A DNA stretch of 64,000 nt from Duganella radicis (GCF_009720825.1 NZ_WNKY01000002.1:273281-337280), one strand, 5' to 3'; shown: positions 17,098 to 25,693, counted from the first letter of the stretch. Numbers and translations: made by a program. Notes: generated from the letters alone by a model not told the origin.

Positions 17098-20013
17098 TCA
17101 GAACTTGGTACGCACGCCGAGGTAGTACGAGCGGCCGATGATGTCGTAGGTCGACGCCAGCGTCAGGTTCTGATTGCCCGGCACGTAGGCCGGATCGCGG
17201 TTGAACAGGTTGTTGATACCGGCGCGCAGCGTGACGTTCTTGGTCAGCGAGTAGCGCACACCCAGATCGAAGATGTCGTACTTGGCGACACCGGCGGTCG
17301 GGCTGGCCGGACGGGTCACGGTGGTGACGTCGTCCATGGCCGGGATGTGTCGCCAGCGCAGATTGCCCGAGAAGGCACCCAGATCGTAGCGGAACGTCAC
17401 GGTGGACTGCCATGCCGGACGGATTACCGTATCCACCGTGCCTTTGAATTCCTTGATGGCGTCACCCGGCAGCGCCTGCGACTGATAGCTGTTGGTGAAG
17501 CTCACAGCGGTGTTGATGTTGAAGGTGCCGGCATCCTTGGACAGGCCGAGCGCCGACAGCGGGAAGCGCCAGTCCAGCTGCACGTCGACGCCGGAGGTCT
17601 TCAACAGGCCGAGGTTGAGGTACGGCGCGGCGACTTGCGTCAGCAGGCCATTGGCGTCGCGCGAGATCAGCTGGCAGAAGGCATTGCTGGCCGAGTAGGT
17701 CGGATTGGAGCCATCGAGGTTGTAGCACTTGTTAAGCGCCGATGCCGCCGGCACCGCCGAAATGGTGTCCTTGATCTTGATGGTGTAGTAATCGATCGAA
17801 CCGCTCAGTTGCTGGAACAGCGGCCATGGCAGCTGTGGCGTAAACACCAGGCCCAGTGTGCGGGTGTCCGCCACCTCCGGTTTCAGGTTCGGATTGCCCG
17901 AGGAGACGGTGGACGTGGCCACGGTCGGGAAGGTGTAGCTGTCCACCACATTCGATGGCACGCCGGTGGCGATACACAGCGCGCGCAGCTGGGCCGCGTT
18001 GGCGCCGCTGCGGGCGGCGGTGCGCACGTCGCAAGGCTCGCCGCCGTTTGGCGGGCTGCCGAACTGCACCTGATTGCCGCTGGCGGCGCTGTACAGTTCA
18101 CCGATGTTCGGCGCGCGGATGGCGTGCTGGATGCCGCCCCGCACCAGCCAGTTCTTCACCGGCGTCCACTCCACTTCCACCTTGTAGGTGCCGGCGTTGA
18201 CGCCAGTGTCGTAGTTGGAATGGCGGTAGCCGGGCGTGATGCCCAGCGACTTGGCGAACGGCGCATCGGCCAGCAGCGGGATGCGCAATTCCAGCGCCAC
18301 TTCCTTCACCGAGGTCTTGCCCGACGAGCGCTGCGAGGCAATCACCGCCTCGATGTTTTGCGCAGCCAGTTGCGAATCCGGCACGTAGTCGTAGGTGTTC
18401 TTGCGATAGTTGGCGGAGGCCGAGAATTGCATCTCGCCGGCCGGCAGTGTGGCCAGCGTGCCTTGCAGGCTGGCTTCGGCGATGCGCTGGGTCAGGCTTT
18501 CGCGGCTCAGCGCATTGGTGGAAATGTAGTTGCGGCAGGCGTCCGACAGCGAGCGCGAATTCGAATCGCCGAACGGATTGAAGCCGCCCGCGCAGATCGA
18601 GGCTCCGCCATCCTTGGCGTTCAGCAGTTCCTGCACGCGCGAGGTCAGCACCGCGTTGTACTGGGTCTGGTCGTGCACCGTGCGGTCGGCCGAAACGTAG
18701 GCATCCCAGCTCCAGTCGCGGAACGGCAGCTCGCCGCGTGCGCCGACGATCAGTTGATCGACGGTGTAAGCCTCGTCCCACTGCTTGTTCGGCACGCCGA
18801 CAAAGCGGCTGTTCCACAGGAAGGGCGCACTGGCATCGGGACGCGAAGCCAGGATGGTCCTCAAGTCCGCCGGAATAAAGGGATTCGACAGCGGCACCAA
18901 GGTGTTGGCGCCTTGTCCGAACTGAGTCAGCGTGCGGCCGGAGTTGGTGTGCGCCACCGAGTGCGTGTGCAGGAATTGCGCGTAGCCGGTCAGCTCGGGA
19001 GAGAAACGATAGTCCAGTTTTTCAAACAGGCTTTCACGCCGCAGGCCATTCAGCAAATCGTTCTGGATCAGCACCGGCATGCGTACATTGCCGCCGATGA
19101 TGGCGTAAGCGCCGCTGGTGGCGCCCAGATAGTTCACCGCGCCGGTCTGGCTGAACAGGGTGCCGTTATCGTTGAAGCCGAGGTTATTGGTGCGCGGGAC
19201 GGTGGCGGTCACGCCGTATTTGGAGAACACGCTGTTGATGGCGGCCTGCGTCGGCAGGTTGTTGGCGGCCGGCAGATAGGTGCTGGTGCCCAGGTAGCTG
19301 GACGGCACGCCCAGCGCGAAGAACGGACGCGCGCGGCCCGGCAGGCTTTCGCGGTCGTCATAGCTGATCGAGAACAGCGAGAAGCCTTTGCCTCCATCGA
19401 ACTCGGTGCCGGCGGTGAGCGACGGGCTGACCTTGCGCAGATCGCCCTTCTGCGAATTGCCGTATTGGACATCGAACACGACGCCCTTCATCTTGCGCAG
19501 CGATTTGAAGTTGATCACGCCCGACATGGCGTCCGAGCCGTAGACCGCCGAGGCGCCGCCGCTGATGGTTTCGATGCCGTCGATGACCGCTTGCGGCACG
19601 GTGTTGATGTCGACCTGCCCGAAGGCGCTGGCCAGCGGCAGGCGGCGGCCGTCCAGCAGCACCAGGTTGCGGTTGTCGCCCAGGCCGCGCAGGTCCAGCG
19701 TGGCGCGCGCGCCGGTACCCTGCCCGCCAGTAGCCGCCGTGCCGGACGGCGTGAATTGCGGCAGCTGGTTCAGCGTCGCTTCCAGCGTAACGTTGCCGCT
19801 TTCTTGCAACACGTCCTTGGTGGTGGCGACGATGGGGCTGGGCGAGGTGTAGTTTCGGGTGGCGATGCGCGAGCCGGTGATCACCACTGATTCAATCTGC
19901 TGCGGCGCGCCTTCCGCCGCGGTCTGCGCCTGCGCGCTGATTACGGCGCTGAAACCGAGCACACTGCTTTTCAGGGCGAAGCCTTGCCACGCACCGATGC
20001 GAATCTTGTTCAT
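17098..20013 (-). CDS. TonB-dependent receptor, large (quinate-ester regulon)
   Basis: This is a 971-residue outer-membrane receptor. A signal peptide with SSVLGFSAVISAQAQ is followed by the plug (IESVVITGSRIATRNYTSPS, then VLLDGRRLPLASAFGQVDIN and ISGGASAVYGSDAMSGVINF). A long barrel follows, with several Cys pairs in extracellular loops and the terminal YYLGVRTKF. This 'oligogenic' receptor type takes up plant or polysaccharide-derived molecules in Xanthomonas-like and Massilia-like bacteria. It starts 48 bases after operator copy 3 and leads an operon with a hydrolase and probably tetR. The ligand is inferred to be a quinate- or shikimate-type ester. Confidence 0.9.
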   Translation of the reverse strand: MNKIRIGAWQGFALKSSVLGFSAVISAQAQTAAEGAPQQIESVVITGSRIATRNYTSPSPIVATTKDVLQESGNVTLEATLNQLPQFTPSGTAATGGQGTGARATLDLRGLGDNRNLVLLDGRRLPLASAFGQVDINTVPQAVIDGIETISGGASAVYGSDAMSGVINFKSLRKMKGVVFDVQYGNSQKGDLRKVSPSLTAGTEFDGGKGFSLFSISYDDRESLPGRARPFFALGVPSSYLGTSTYLPAANNLPTQAAINSVFSKYGVTATVPRTNNLGFNDNGTLFSQTGAVNYLGATSGAYAIIGGNVRMPVLIQNDLLNGLRRESLFEKLDYRFSPELTGYAQFLHTHSVAHTNSGRTLTQFGQGANTLVPLSNPFIPADLRTILASRPDASAPFLWNSRFVGVPNKQWDEAYTVDQLIVGARGELPFRDWSWDAYVSADRTVHDQTQYNAVLTSRVQELLNAKDGGASICAGGFNPFGDSNSRSLSDACRNYISTNALSRESLTQRIAEASLQGTLATLPAGEMQFSASANYRKNTYDYVPDSQLAAQNIEAVIASQRSSGKTSVKEVALELRIPLLADAPFAKSLGITPGYRHSNYDTGVNAGTYKVEVEWTPVKNWLVRGGIQHAIRAPNIGELYSAASGNQVQFGSPPNGGEPCDVRTAARSGANAAQLRALCIATGVPSNVVDSYTFPTVATSTVSSGNPNLKPEVADTRTLGLVFTPQLPWPLFQQLSGSIDYYTIKIKDTISAVPAASALNKCYNLDGSNPTYSASNAFCQLISRDANGLLTQVAAPYLNLGLLKTSGVDVQLDWRFPLSALGLSKDAGTFNINTAVSFTNSYQSQALPGDAIKEFKGTVDTVIRPAWQSTVTFRYDLGAFSGNLRWRHIPAMDDVTTVTRPASPTAGVAKYDIFDLGVRYSLTKNVTLRAGINNLFNRDPAYVPGNQNLTLASTYDIIGRSYYLGVRTKF

Positions 20014-20060
20014 CTGCTGTCTCCGTCGTTGTGGTTGTTTTTTTGATCCTGAGCAGACAT

Positions 20061-20080
20061 TACACTAACTAGATAGTTAA
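20061..20080 (-). promoter_or_regulatory. Operator copy 3 of the three-site TetR-type regulon
   Basis: On the minus strand the site reads TTAACTATCTAGTTAGTGTA. Its core AACTA-TC-TAGTT is a perfect inverted repeat. It ends 47 bases before the receptor ATG, in the same orientation as the other two copies. Because tetR is probably the last gene of this operon, the site would give autoregulation. Confidence 0.7.
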
Positions 20081-20107
20081 CTTCAAATAGATTCTTTGTT
20101 GAGCCCA

Positions 20108-20140
20108 TAAAAAAATCGCGCCGCACAGGTGCGGCGCGAT
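20108..20140 (-). terminator. Rho-independent terminator after the vanAB-binding-protein operon
   Basis: A 12-base-pair GC-rich stem (20115-20126 with 20129-20140) and a two-base loop are followed, on the minus strand, by a run of Ts (20108-20114). It lies about 27 bases after the binding-protein stop codon and before the divergent receptor promoter. Confidence 0.85.
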
Positions 20141-20166
20141 GCAGACGTGTTTATTCCACCACAGAT

Positions 20167-21354
20167 TTACACACCGGGATCGCGTACTTTATCGACCTGG
20201 TCGAACTCCACGTTGAACCACGCGCCGCCAACCGCTTCCGCCTTGCGGATATAGACCGTCTGCACAATGTCGCGCGTGTTGGCGTCGATGCTGACCGGGC
20301 CGCGCACGCTGGTCCAGGACATGCCCTTCATGGCGGCCAGCAGCTTGTCGCCGTTGCTGTCGCCGCCCGTTTGCTTCAATGCCTGGTACAGCATGTGCAT
20401 GCCGTCATAGGCGCCCACCGAGTGGAAGTTGGGCCGCATGCCCTTGTTGGCCTTGGAGAAGGCGTCCACGTAGGCTTTGTTTTCCGCCGACGGATGCGCG
20501 GCGGAATAGTGATGGCTGCTGACCACGCCGGCGGCGGCAGGTCCGATGCTGGCCATCAGATCGTCGTCCAGCACGTCGCCGGTGCAGATCAGGCGGATGC
20601 CGGCGGTGCCCAGGCCACGATCGGTGAATTGCTTGAGCACCGCGGCGCCCTCGCCCGACGGCACGAACACGAACAGCGCGTCCGGTTTCAAGTCCTTTAC
20701 CTTGGCCAGGAATGGCGCGTAGTCCGGATTGCGCAGCGGTGCGCGCAGGCTGTCGATCACTTTGCCGCCAGCTTCGGTAAAGTCTTTGATGAAGACTTTT
20801 TCGGCGTCCAGGCCGGGGCCGTAGTCGCTGACAAACGTCACCACCGATTTGATTTTGTTCTTGCCGGCCCACTGCGCCATTGGCGCGGTCACCTGCGCCA
20901 GCGTGAAGCCGGTGCGCACGATGTAGGGCGAGCGTTGCGGGATCACCGAGGTGGCGGCGGCCATCACGATCATCGGCACCTTGGCCTGCGTGGCCACCGG
21001 CGCGGCGGCGAAGGCCAGTGGGGTCAGGCCGAAGCCGGCCAGCACCTGCACCTTGTCGCGCGAGACCAGTTCCTGCGCCAGGCGCTTGGTGACGTCCGGC
21101 GACACGCCACCATCATCCTTCAAAATGATTTCAACCGGACGGCCGCCGGCCACGCTGCCGTTCTGCTGCATATACAGTTTGACGGCCGCCTCGATCTGGC
21201 GGCCGGTGGAGGCGAATGGGCCGGACATCGGTACGATCAGGCCGACCTTCAAGGGCTCGGCGGCGCTGGCGATGGATGGCAGCACGCCAGCCGACAATGC
21301 GGCGGCGCCCAGCAGCAGCTGGCGGCGTTGGGTATTGATGTTGTTTTGATCCAT
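20167..21354 (-). CDS. Branched-chain amino acid-type (LivK-like) ABC substrate-binding protein
   Basis: This is a 395-residue periplasmic binding protein of the peripla_BP_6/Leu-Ile-Val type (KVGLIVPMSGPFASTG at the mature start, FVSDYGPGLDAEKVFI in the hinge area). The N-terminus NTQRRQLLLGAAALSAG has the RR and hydrophobic core of a Tat-like signal. It is the last gene of vanA-vanB-binding protein on the minus strand. Members next to aromatic catabolic genes often bind aromatic acids, so vanillate or a related compound is likely. No permease genes are beside it; the livHMGF set at 24992-28335 may serve it. It is a clear paralogue of the protein at 33162-34337. Confidence 0.88.
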   Translation of the reverse strand: MDQNNINTQRRQLLLGAAALSAGVLPSIASAAEPLKVGLIVPMSGPFASTGRQIEAAVKLYMQQNGSVAGGRPVEIILKDDGGVSPDVTKRLAQELVSRDKVQVLAGFGLTPLAFAAAPVATQAKVPMIVMAAATSVIPQRSPYIVRTGFTLAQVTAPMAQWAGKNKIKSVVTFVSDYGPGLDAEKVFIKDFTEAGGKVIDSLRAPLRNPDYAPFLAKVKDLKPDALFVFVPSGEGAAVLKQFTDRGLGTAGIRLICTGDVLDDDLMASIGPAAAGVVSSHHYSAAHPSAENKAYVDAFSKANKGMRPNFHSVGAYDGMHMLYQALKQTGGDSNGDKLLAAMKGMSWTSVRGPVSIDANTRDIVQTVYIRKAEAVGGAWFNVEFDQVDKVRDPGV

Positions 21355-21373
21355 GGTGTCTCCTCTTCTCTTT

Positions 21374-22330
21374 TTATAAATCCAGCAGCAGGGTGGCGCT
21401 TCTGGAACGCGAACAACAAGGGGTAAACTGGTCGTTGGCTGCCTGCTCCTCTTCGGTGAGGTACAAGTCGCGGTGATCGGGCACGCCGTCCAGAACGCGC
21501 GTCAGGCAGGTGCCACACACGCCCTGCTCGCACGATGCGGGCACGAACACGCCGGCGTCGTTCAGCACCTTCAGCACGGTGACACCGGCCGGGATGGTGT
21601 AACACTTGCCGCTGGAGGCCAGCTTGACTTCGAACGGCTGGTCGCCATCCTGCGGCACCGGAGCGGCGGCGCCGAAGTATTCCAGATGCAGCTGCGCGTG
21701 CGGCCATCCTGCGGCCTCCGCGCTGGCTTTCACATGGTCGATGAAGCCGGACGGGCCACAGAAGTAGATATGCGTTTCGCGCGGCAGCTCCGCCAGCAAC
21801 GCCGGCAGATCGAACGGCCGCACGCTGTCGTGATGGAAGCTGACCTGCGGTGCGTACGGCGCGCTCAGGATGCGGTCGCGGAACGCGGTGCGCTCCGGCG
21901 AGCGGGTACAGTAATGCAGCTCGAACCACGCCCCCTGCGCTGACAATGTCTCCGCCATCGCCAGCAGCGGCGTGATGCCGATACCGCCAGCCAGCAGCAC
22001 GCTGCGCGGCGCCTCCACCAGCGGGAAGTGGTTGCGCGGCGCGCTGATGGTCAGCTTCGCGCCTTGCTGGATTTGTTCGTGCATGGCTTGCGAGCCGCCG
22101 CGCGAAGCCGGATCGCGCAGCACACCGATCACGTAGCGGTGGCGCTCATGCGGCGGATTGCACAGCGAATACTGGCGCACAATGCCCGGCGCCACGTGCA
22201 CGTCGATATGCGCACCGGCGGTGAAGGCCGGCAGCGGCGCGCCGTCCGCGCTCACCAGCTCATAGCTGCAAATGCCTTCCGCCTCGTTGGCGCGCCGCGC
22301 TACGCGCACTTCCAGCAAATCGGTACTCAT
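21374..22330 (-). CDS. vanB: Vanillate O-demethylase reductase subunit
   Basis: This 318-residue phthalate-dioxygenase-reductase-type flavoprotein passes electrons from NAD(P)H through FMN and a [2Fe-2S] cluster to the oxygenase. Order: flavin domain (RQYSLCNPPHE around 70), nucleotide domain (LLAGGIGITPLLAMAE), and a C-terminal ferredoxin with CEQGVCGTCLTRVLDG. I chose ATG 22330, with AGGAG upstream, because it overlaps the oxygenase stop by four bases (ATGA), giving coupled translation. Pairing with the Rieske gene next to it supports VanB; other aromatic demethylase reductases look very similar. Confidence 0.88.
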   Translation of the reverse strand: MSTDLLEVRVARRANEAEGICSYELVSADGAPLPAFTAGAHIDVHVAPGIVRQYSLCNPPHERHRYVIGVLRDPASRGGSQAMHEQIQQGAKLTISAPRNHFPLVEAPRSVLLAGGIGITPLLAMAETLSAQGAWFELHYCTRSPERTAFRDRILSAPYAPQVSFHHDSVRPFDLPALLAELPRETHIYFCGPSGFIDHVKASAEAAGWPHAQLHLEYFGAAAPVPQDGDQPFEVKLASSGKCYTIPAGVTVLKVLNDAGVFVPASCEQGVCGTCLTRVLDGVPDHRDLYLTEEEQAANDQFTPCCSRSRSATLLLDL

Positions 22331-23358
22331 ACCGGCTTCTCCTGCTCCAGCCATTGATCCAGAATGCGGCGCGACTGCACGCCGCCGGCGTCGATGTTCA
22401 GCATCAGCAGCTTGCGCTCCGGATGGCGCAGGATATTCTGCTGCTGGAGTTCCAGCATCTCGCGGTCCTCGGAGAAGATCTTACCCTGTCCTTCGCGGAT
22501 GGTGGCGGTGAGTTCCTGGTCGTCCGGCTTGAAGTTGCGCGCCATGCCCCAGAAATACCAGTGCGAGGTTTCCGTCTCCGGCGTGATGAAATCCACTACG
22601 ATGCTGGAGGCCTTGTGCTCGGGCGCGGCGTCGTAGCCGCCCTTGCCGGCGTGCGCCACGCCGACTTCGATCATCACGTGGCTGGGCGGCGAGAAGCGGC
22701 AGATCTGCCAGCGGTCGACCGGCACGTCGTCCGCCAGGCCGTTGCCGCGCAGGGCCGCGCGCCAGAACGGCGGCGCCATGATGTTTTCCATGAAGCGGCT
22801 GGTGATCACCTGCTCGCCCTCGACGCGGGTGTTGACCGGCGCCTCGTCGATTTCCTTCTGGCCGATGCTGGAGGCGTGTACGTAGGTTTCGTGCGTCAGG
22901 TCCATCAGGTTATCGATCATCAGGCGGTACTCGCAGTTGATGTGATACAGGCCGCCGCCATAAGCCCATTCCGGATTGTCGGCCCATTCCAGATGATGGA
23001 TCAGCGCCGGATCGGCCTTCTCCTTGTCGCCGGTCCAGACCCAGATAAAGCCGTAGCGCTCTTCCACCGGATAGCTGCGGATGCACGGGAAGCCACGCAC
23101 GCGCTGGCCCGGCATGCTGACCACCTTGCCGTCGCAGCCCATCTCCAGGCCATGGTAGCCGCATACCAGCTGTCCCTCGCGCACAAAGCCCAGCGACAGC
23201 GGCGCGCCGCGATGCGGACAGAAATCCTCCACCGCCGCGACCTTGCCTTCGGCGCCGCGATAGAACACGATCTTCTCGCCACAGATGGTGCGGCCCAGCG
23301 GCTTGGTGGCGATTTCGTCCGGCGTGCAAGCCACGTACCAGGTATTTTTTGGATACAT
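22327..23358 (-). CDS. vanA: Vanillate O-demethylase oxygenase subunit
   Basis: This 343-residue Rieske non-haem iron oxygenase would demethylate vanillate to protocatechuate, releasing formaldehyde. The Rieske ligands are Cys47/His49 (CPHRGAPL) and Cys66/His69 (CGYHGLE). The catalytic iron motif lies in DNLMDLTHETYVHAS. The length and the C-terminal catalytic domain fit VanA. It is the first gene of vanA-vanB-binding protein and is divergent from a MarR gene, with a perfect palindrome between them. A syringate or other methoxybenzoate demethylase is possible, which would fit the gallate genes in this window. Confidence 0.88.
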   Translation of the reverse strand: MYPKNTWYVACTPDEIATKPLGRTICGEKIVFYRGAEGKVAAVEDFCPHRGAPLSLGFVREGQLVCGYHGLEMGCDGKVVSMPGQRVRGFPCIRSYPVEERYGFIWVWTGDKEKADPALIHHLEWADNPEWAYGGGLYHINCEYRLMIDNLMDLTHETYVHASSIGQKEIDEAPVNTRVEGEQVITSRFMENIMAPPFWRAALRGNGLADDVPVDRWQICRFSPPSHVMIEVGVAHAGKGGYDAAPEHKASSIVVDFITPETETSHWYFWGMARNFKPDDQELTATIREGQGKIFSEDREMLELQQQNILRHPERKLLMLNIDAGGVQSRRILDQWLEQEKPV

Positions 23359-23380
23359 CTTTGTCTCCTTTTGCTTTAAT

Positions 23381-23396
23381 ATTCAGTACACTGAAT
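23381..23396. promoter_or_regulatory. Palindromic operator between vanA and marR
   Basis: ATTCAGTACACTGAAT is a perfect seven-base inverted repeat around two bases, located in the 102-base divergent gap, 23 bases upstream of vanA's ATG. The size and symmetry are typical of MarR operators. It probably controls both vanA and the regulator gene. Confidence 0.7.
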
Positions 23397-23460
23397 GTAG
23401 TACAGTACGGGCACAAAGTAAACACAATTCAGATGCGGCGTCGCACAAGACGAGACAACC

Positions 23461-23943
23461 ATGCCAGAAACCGAAAGCAAGTTAATCAATCTATACGAGC
23501 ATCCGGGCCACTTGCTGCGCCGCGCGCAGCAAATCTCGGTGTCGATTTTTTACGACGAAATGGGTTCCGAGCTGACGCCGGTGCAGTACGCGATGCTGCG
23601 CAATCTGGCGGCGCAGCCGGGCATCGATCAGGTGTCGCTGGCCGCCACCACCGGCATCGATACCTCCACCGGCGCGACCGTGTGCGCGCGCCTTGAAGAG
23701 AAAGGCCTGCTGGAACGCAAAGTGATACCGACCAATCGCCGCCAGCGCGCCCTGACCATCACCGCGGACGGCGAACGTCTGCTGGAGGATTTGATCCCCG
23801 GCGCGCAGCGCCTGCGCCGTCGCCTCCTCGCCCCTCTCACCGGTCCGGAACAGTTGCAATTCATGGCGCTGCTGACTAAGCTGGTACAAGAAAACAACGA
23901 ACAAAGTCGCGCACCGCTCGCGCCGCGCGAAACAGTGCGCTGA
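23461..23943 (+). CDS. MarR family regulator, likely of vanAB
   Basis: This is a 160-residue winged-helix regulator. The recognition region QVSLAATTGIDTSTGATVCA is followed by the wing KVIPTNRRQRALTITADGE. Both are in the order expected of MarR proteins, with flanking dimerisation helices. It is divergent from vanA with a perfect palindrome between them, so it is probably the phenolic-acid-responsive repressor of vanAB and itself. Pseudomonas VanR belongs to a different family (GntR), so this would be a non-orthologous solution. The ligand (vanillate?) is inferred. Confidence 0.85.
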   Translation: MPETESKLINLYEHPGHLLRRAQQISVSIFYDEMGSELTPVQYAMLRNLAAQPGIDQVSLAATTGIDTSTGATVCARLEEKGLLERKVIPTNRRQRALTITADGERLLEDLIPGAQRLRRRLLAPLTGPEQLQFMALLTKLVQENNEQSRAPLAPRETVR

Positions 23944-24033
23944 TCGCACAACAGCCTATTAATCGCACACCTGTTGCGCTAGCATAGGCCTTGCCGGACA
24001 TCCGGCGCCCGCTATAAAAATACAGGAGACAAA

Positions 24034-24489
24034 ATGAAATTGACTCAGTTAGCCGCTGTCGCCATGCTGGCGGCCATGCCTACCGTTTATGCCCAGGAAG
24101 CCGAGCGTGCCGCAGCCGTCGCGCTGGCCGACAAGGCGGTAGCCAATATCCAGAAAAAAGGTGTGGAAGAAGCCTGCAAGGATTTTGCAGATCCCAAGGG
24201 CAGCTATATCCAGGGCGAGGTGTACGTGGTCGTCCAGGACATGCAGTGCAAGATGGTCTGCCACGCAACCATCCCGCGCATGAACGGCAAGGACATGATT
24301 GAACTGAAGGACGCCAACGGCAAATACTTCACCAAGGAGATGCGCAACGTGGCGCAATCCGGCAAGCCTGGCTGGGTCGATTATGTATGGCCGAATCCAA
24401 CCTCGAAAGTGCTGGAACCGAAATCCGCCTATGTGCGCAAGGTGGATGAGAAGTATATGGTCAGCGTCGGCATCTACACCAAAAAGTAA
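24034..24489 (+). CDS. Exported single-cache (sCache_2-like) protein, copy A
   Basis: This 151-residue protein has a signal peptide (MKLTQLAAVAMLAAMPTVYA) and a body that fits a stand-alone cache ligand domain (AVANIQKKGVEEACKDFADP, GKPGWVDYVWPNPTSKVLEP). It has no membrane segment after the signal, no HAMP and no signalling domain, so it is a free periplasmic cache protein. Two closely spaced Cys (MQCKMVCH) are special to this copy. The paralogue lies 17 bases downstream. Such proteins may bind small carboxylates or aromatic acids and present them to receptors; that is inference. Confidence 0.7.
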   Translation: MKLTQLAAVAMLAAMPTVYAQEAERAAAVALADKAVANIQKKGVEEACKDFADPKGSYIQGEVYVVVQDMQCKMVCHATIPRMNGKDMIELKDANGKYFTKEMRNVAQSGKPGWVDYVWPNPTSKVLEPKSAYVRKVDEKYMVSVGIYTKK

Positions 24490-24506
24490 ATCATCCGGGA
24501 GACATC

Positions 24507-24956
24507 ATGAAATTCAGCCATTTGACCGCGGCTCTTATGCTGGCTGCCGCCCTGCCGGCATTCGCTCAGGATAAACAGGAAGCCATCGCGCTGGTCGACA
24601 AGGCCGTGGCCAACATCCAGAAGAAAGGCATCGATGAAGCATGCAAGGATTTCGCCGATCCGAAAGGCGGCTATATCCAGGGCGAGCTTTACGTGTTCGT
24701 GCACGACTCCAAGGCGGTGATGAAATGCCACGGCACCAATCCCAAGTTGAATAATAAAGAGATGATCGAACTACGCGACGCCAACGGCAAGTACTTCTCG
24801 AAAGAGATGCGCGATCTGGCCATGAGCGGCAAGACCGGCTGGGTGGACTATGTGTGGGTGAACCCGGTGAGCAAGGCGCTGGAGCCGAAGTCCTCTTACG
24901 TGAAGAAGGCTGACGACAAATACTTCGTCGGCGTCGGCATCTACACCAAGAAATAA
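24507..24956 (+). CDS. Exported single-cache (sCache_2-like) protein, copy B
   Basis: This 149-residue tandem paralogue of the preceding protein has its own signal peptide (MKFSHLTAALMLAAALPAFA) and nearly the same core (AVANIQKKGIDEACKDFADP, KTGWVDYVWVNPVSKALEP). It differs in the 70-90 region and lacks the extra MQC Cys. It has GGGAG upstream and a shared terminator immediately downstream. The pair arose by local duplication and probably forms one transcription unit. The function of free cache proteins is poorly known. Confidence 0.7.
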   Translation: MKFSHLTAALMLAAALPAFAQDKQEAIALVDKAVANIQKKGIDEACKDFADPKGGYIQGELYVFVHDSKAVMKCHGTNPKLNNKEMIELRDANGKYFSKEMRDLAMSGKTGWVDYVWVNPVSKALEPKSSYVKKADDKYFVGVGIYTKK

Positions 24957-24959
24957 AAA

Positions 24960-24984
24960 AAGGCGCGCTAACAAAGCGCGCCTT
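24960..24984. terminator. Bidirectional terminator between cache genes and livF
   Basis: AAGGCGCGCT and AGCGCGCCTT form a ten-base-pair stem with a five-base loop. A-rich sequence lies to the left and T-rich to the right, so it can stop transcripts from both the cache operon (+) and the pca-liv operon (-). Confidence 0.85.
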
Positions 24985-24991
24985 TTACTTT

Positions 24992-25693
24992 CTAGGCTAC
25001 GGCGACCAGCTTGTCGAGCTTATCGCCGTCCGCCAGCAGGCTGGCGCTGTCCGAGTCGTGCACGATGCGGCCGCGATCCAACACGATGGCGCGCTGCGTC
25101 AGCGACAGCGCCAGGCGCGCATGCTGCTCCACCACGATCACCGACATGCCCTCTTCCTGCACCAGCTTGCGGATTGCCCGCACCAGCTCCTGCACGATGA
25201 TGGGGGCCAGGCCTTCCATCGGCTCATCCAGCAACAGGATGCGCGGATTGGTCATCAACGCACGCGCGATCGCCACCATCTGCTGCTCGCCGCCGGACAA
25301 CTGGTTGCCCATGTTGTTGCGGCGCTCGAACAGGCGCGGGAACATCTGGTAAATCTTTTGCAGATTCCACGGACCGGGACGCGCCACCACCGTCAAGTGC
25401 TCCTCCACCGTCAGCGACGGGAACATATGGCGCTCCTGCGGCACCCAGCCCAGGCCAGCGCGCGAACGCTTGTGGGTCGACACGCGCGAGATATCGCCGC
25501 CGGCCCAGCGTATGCTGCCCTTGTGCAGGCGCGTGAGACCCATCAACGTCACCAGCAGGCTGGTTTTGCCGACGCCGTTACGGCCCAGCAGCGCCAGCGA
25601 ATCGCCTTCCTTCAGGGTGAACGACACATCTTCCAGCACGATCGATTCGCCATATCCGGCGGTGACCTTATCCAACACCAGCAATTCAGTCAT
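24992..25693 (-). CDS. livF: LivF-type ABC transporter ATPase
   Basis: This 233-residue ATP-binding subunit is of branched-chain-amino-acid/aromatic-acid type. Walker A is LLGRNGVGKTSLL, the signature is QLSGGEQQMVAIARAL, Walker B is RILLLDEPMEGL, and the switch His is in VIVVEQHARLA. LivF is the shorter of the two Liv ATPases. It overlaps livG by eight bases and is the last gene of the long pcaIJF-livHMGF run. The substrate is probably an aromatic or dicarboxylic acid rather than an amino acid, judging by the operon. Confidence 0.9.
   Translation of the reverse strand: MTELLVLDKVTAGYGESIVLEDVSFTLKEGDSLALLGRNGVGKTSLLVTLMGLTRLHKGSIRWAGGDISRVSTHKRSRAGLGWVPQERHMFPSLTVEEHLTVVARPGPWNLQKIYQMFPRLFERRNNMGNQLSGGEQQMVAIARALMTNPRILLLDEPMEGLAPIIVQELVRAIRKLVQEEGMSVIVVEQHARLALSLTQRAIVLDRGRIVHDSDSASLLADGDKLDKLVAVA

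Noticed and set aside
17347..19890. Plus-strand open frame of 847 codons opposite the large TonB receptor.
   Set aside because: Antisense shadow of a clear receptor; the translated sequence is rich in Arg, His and Gln and has no recognisable fold.
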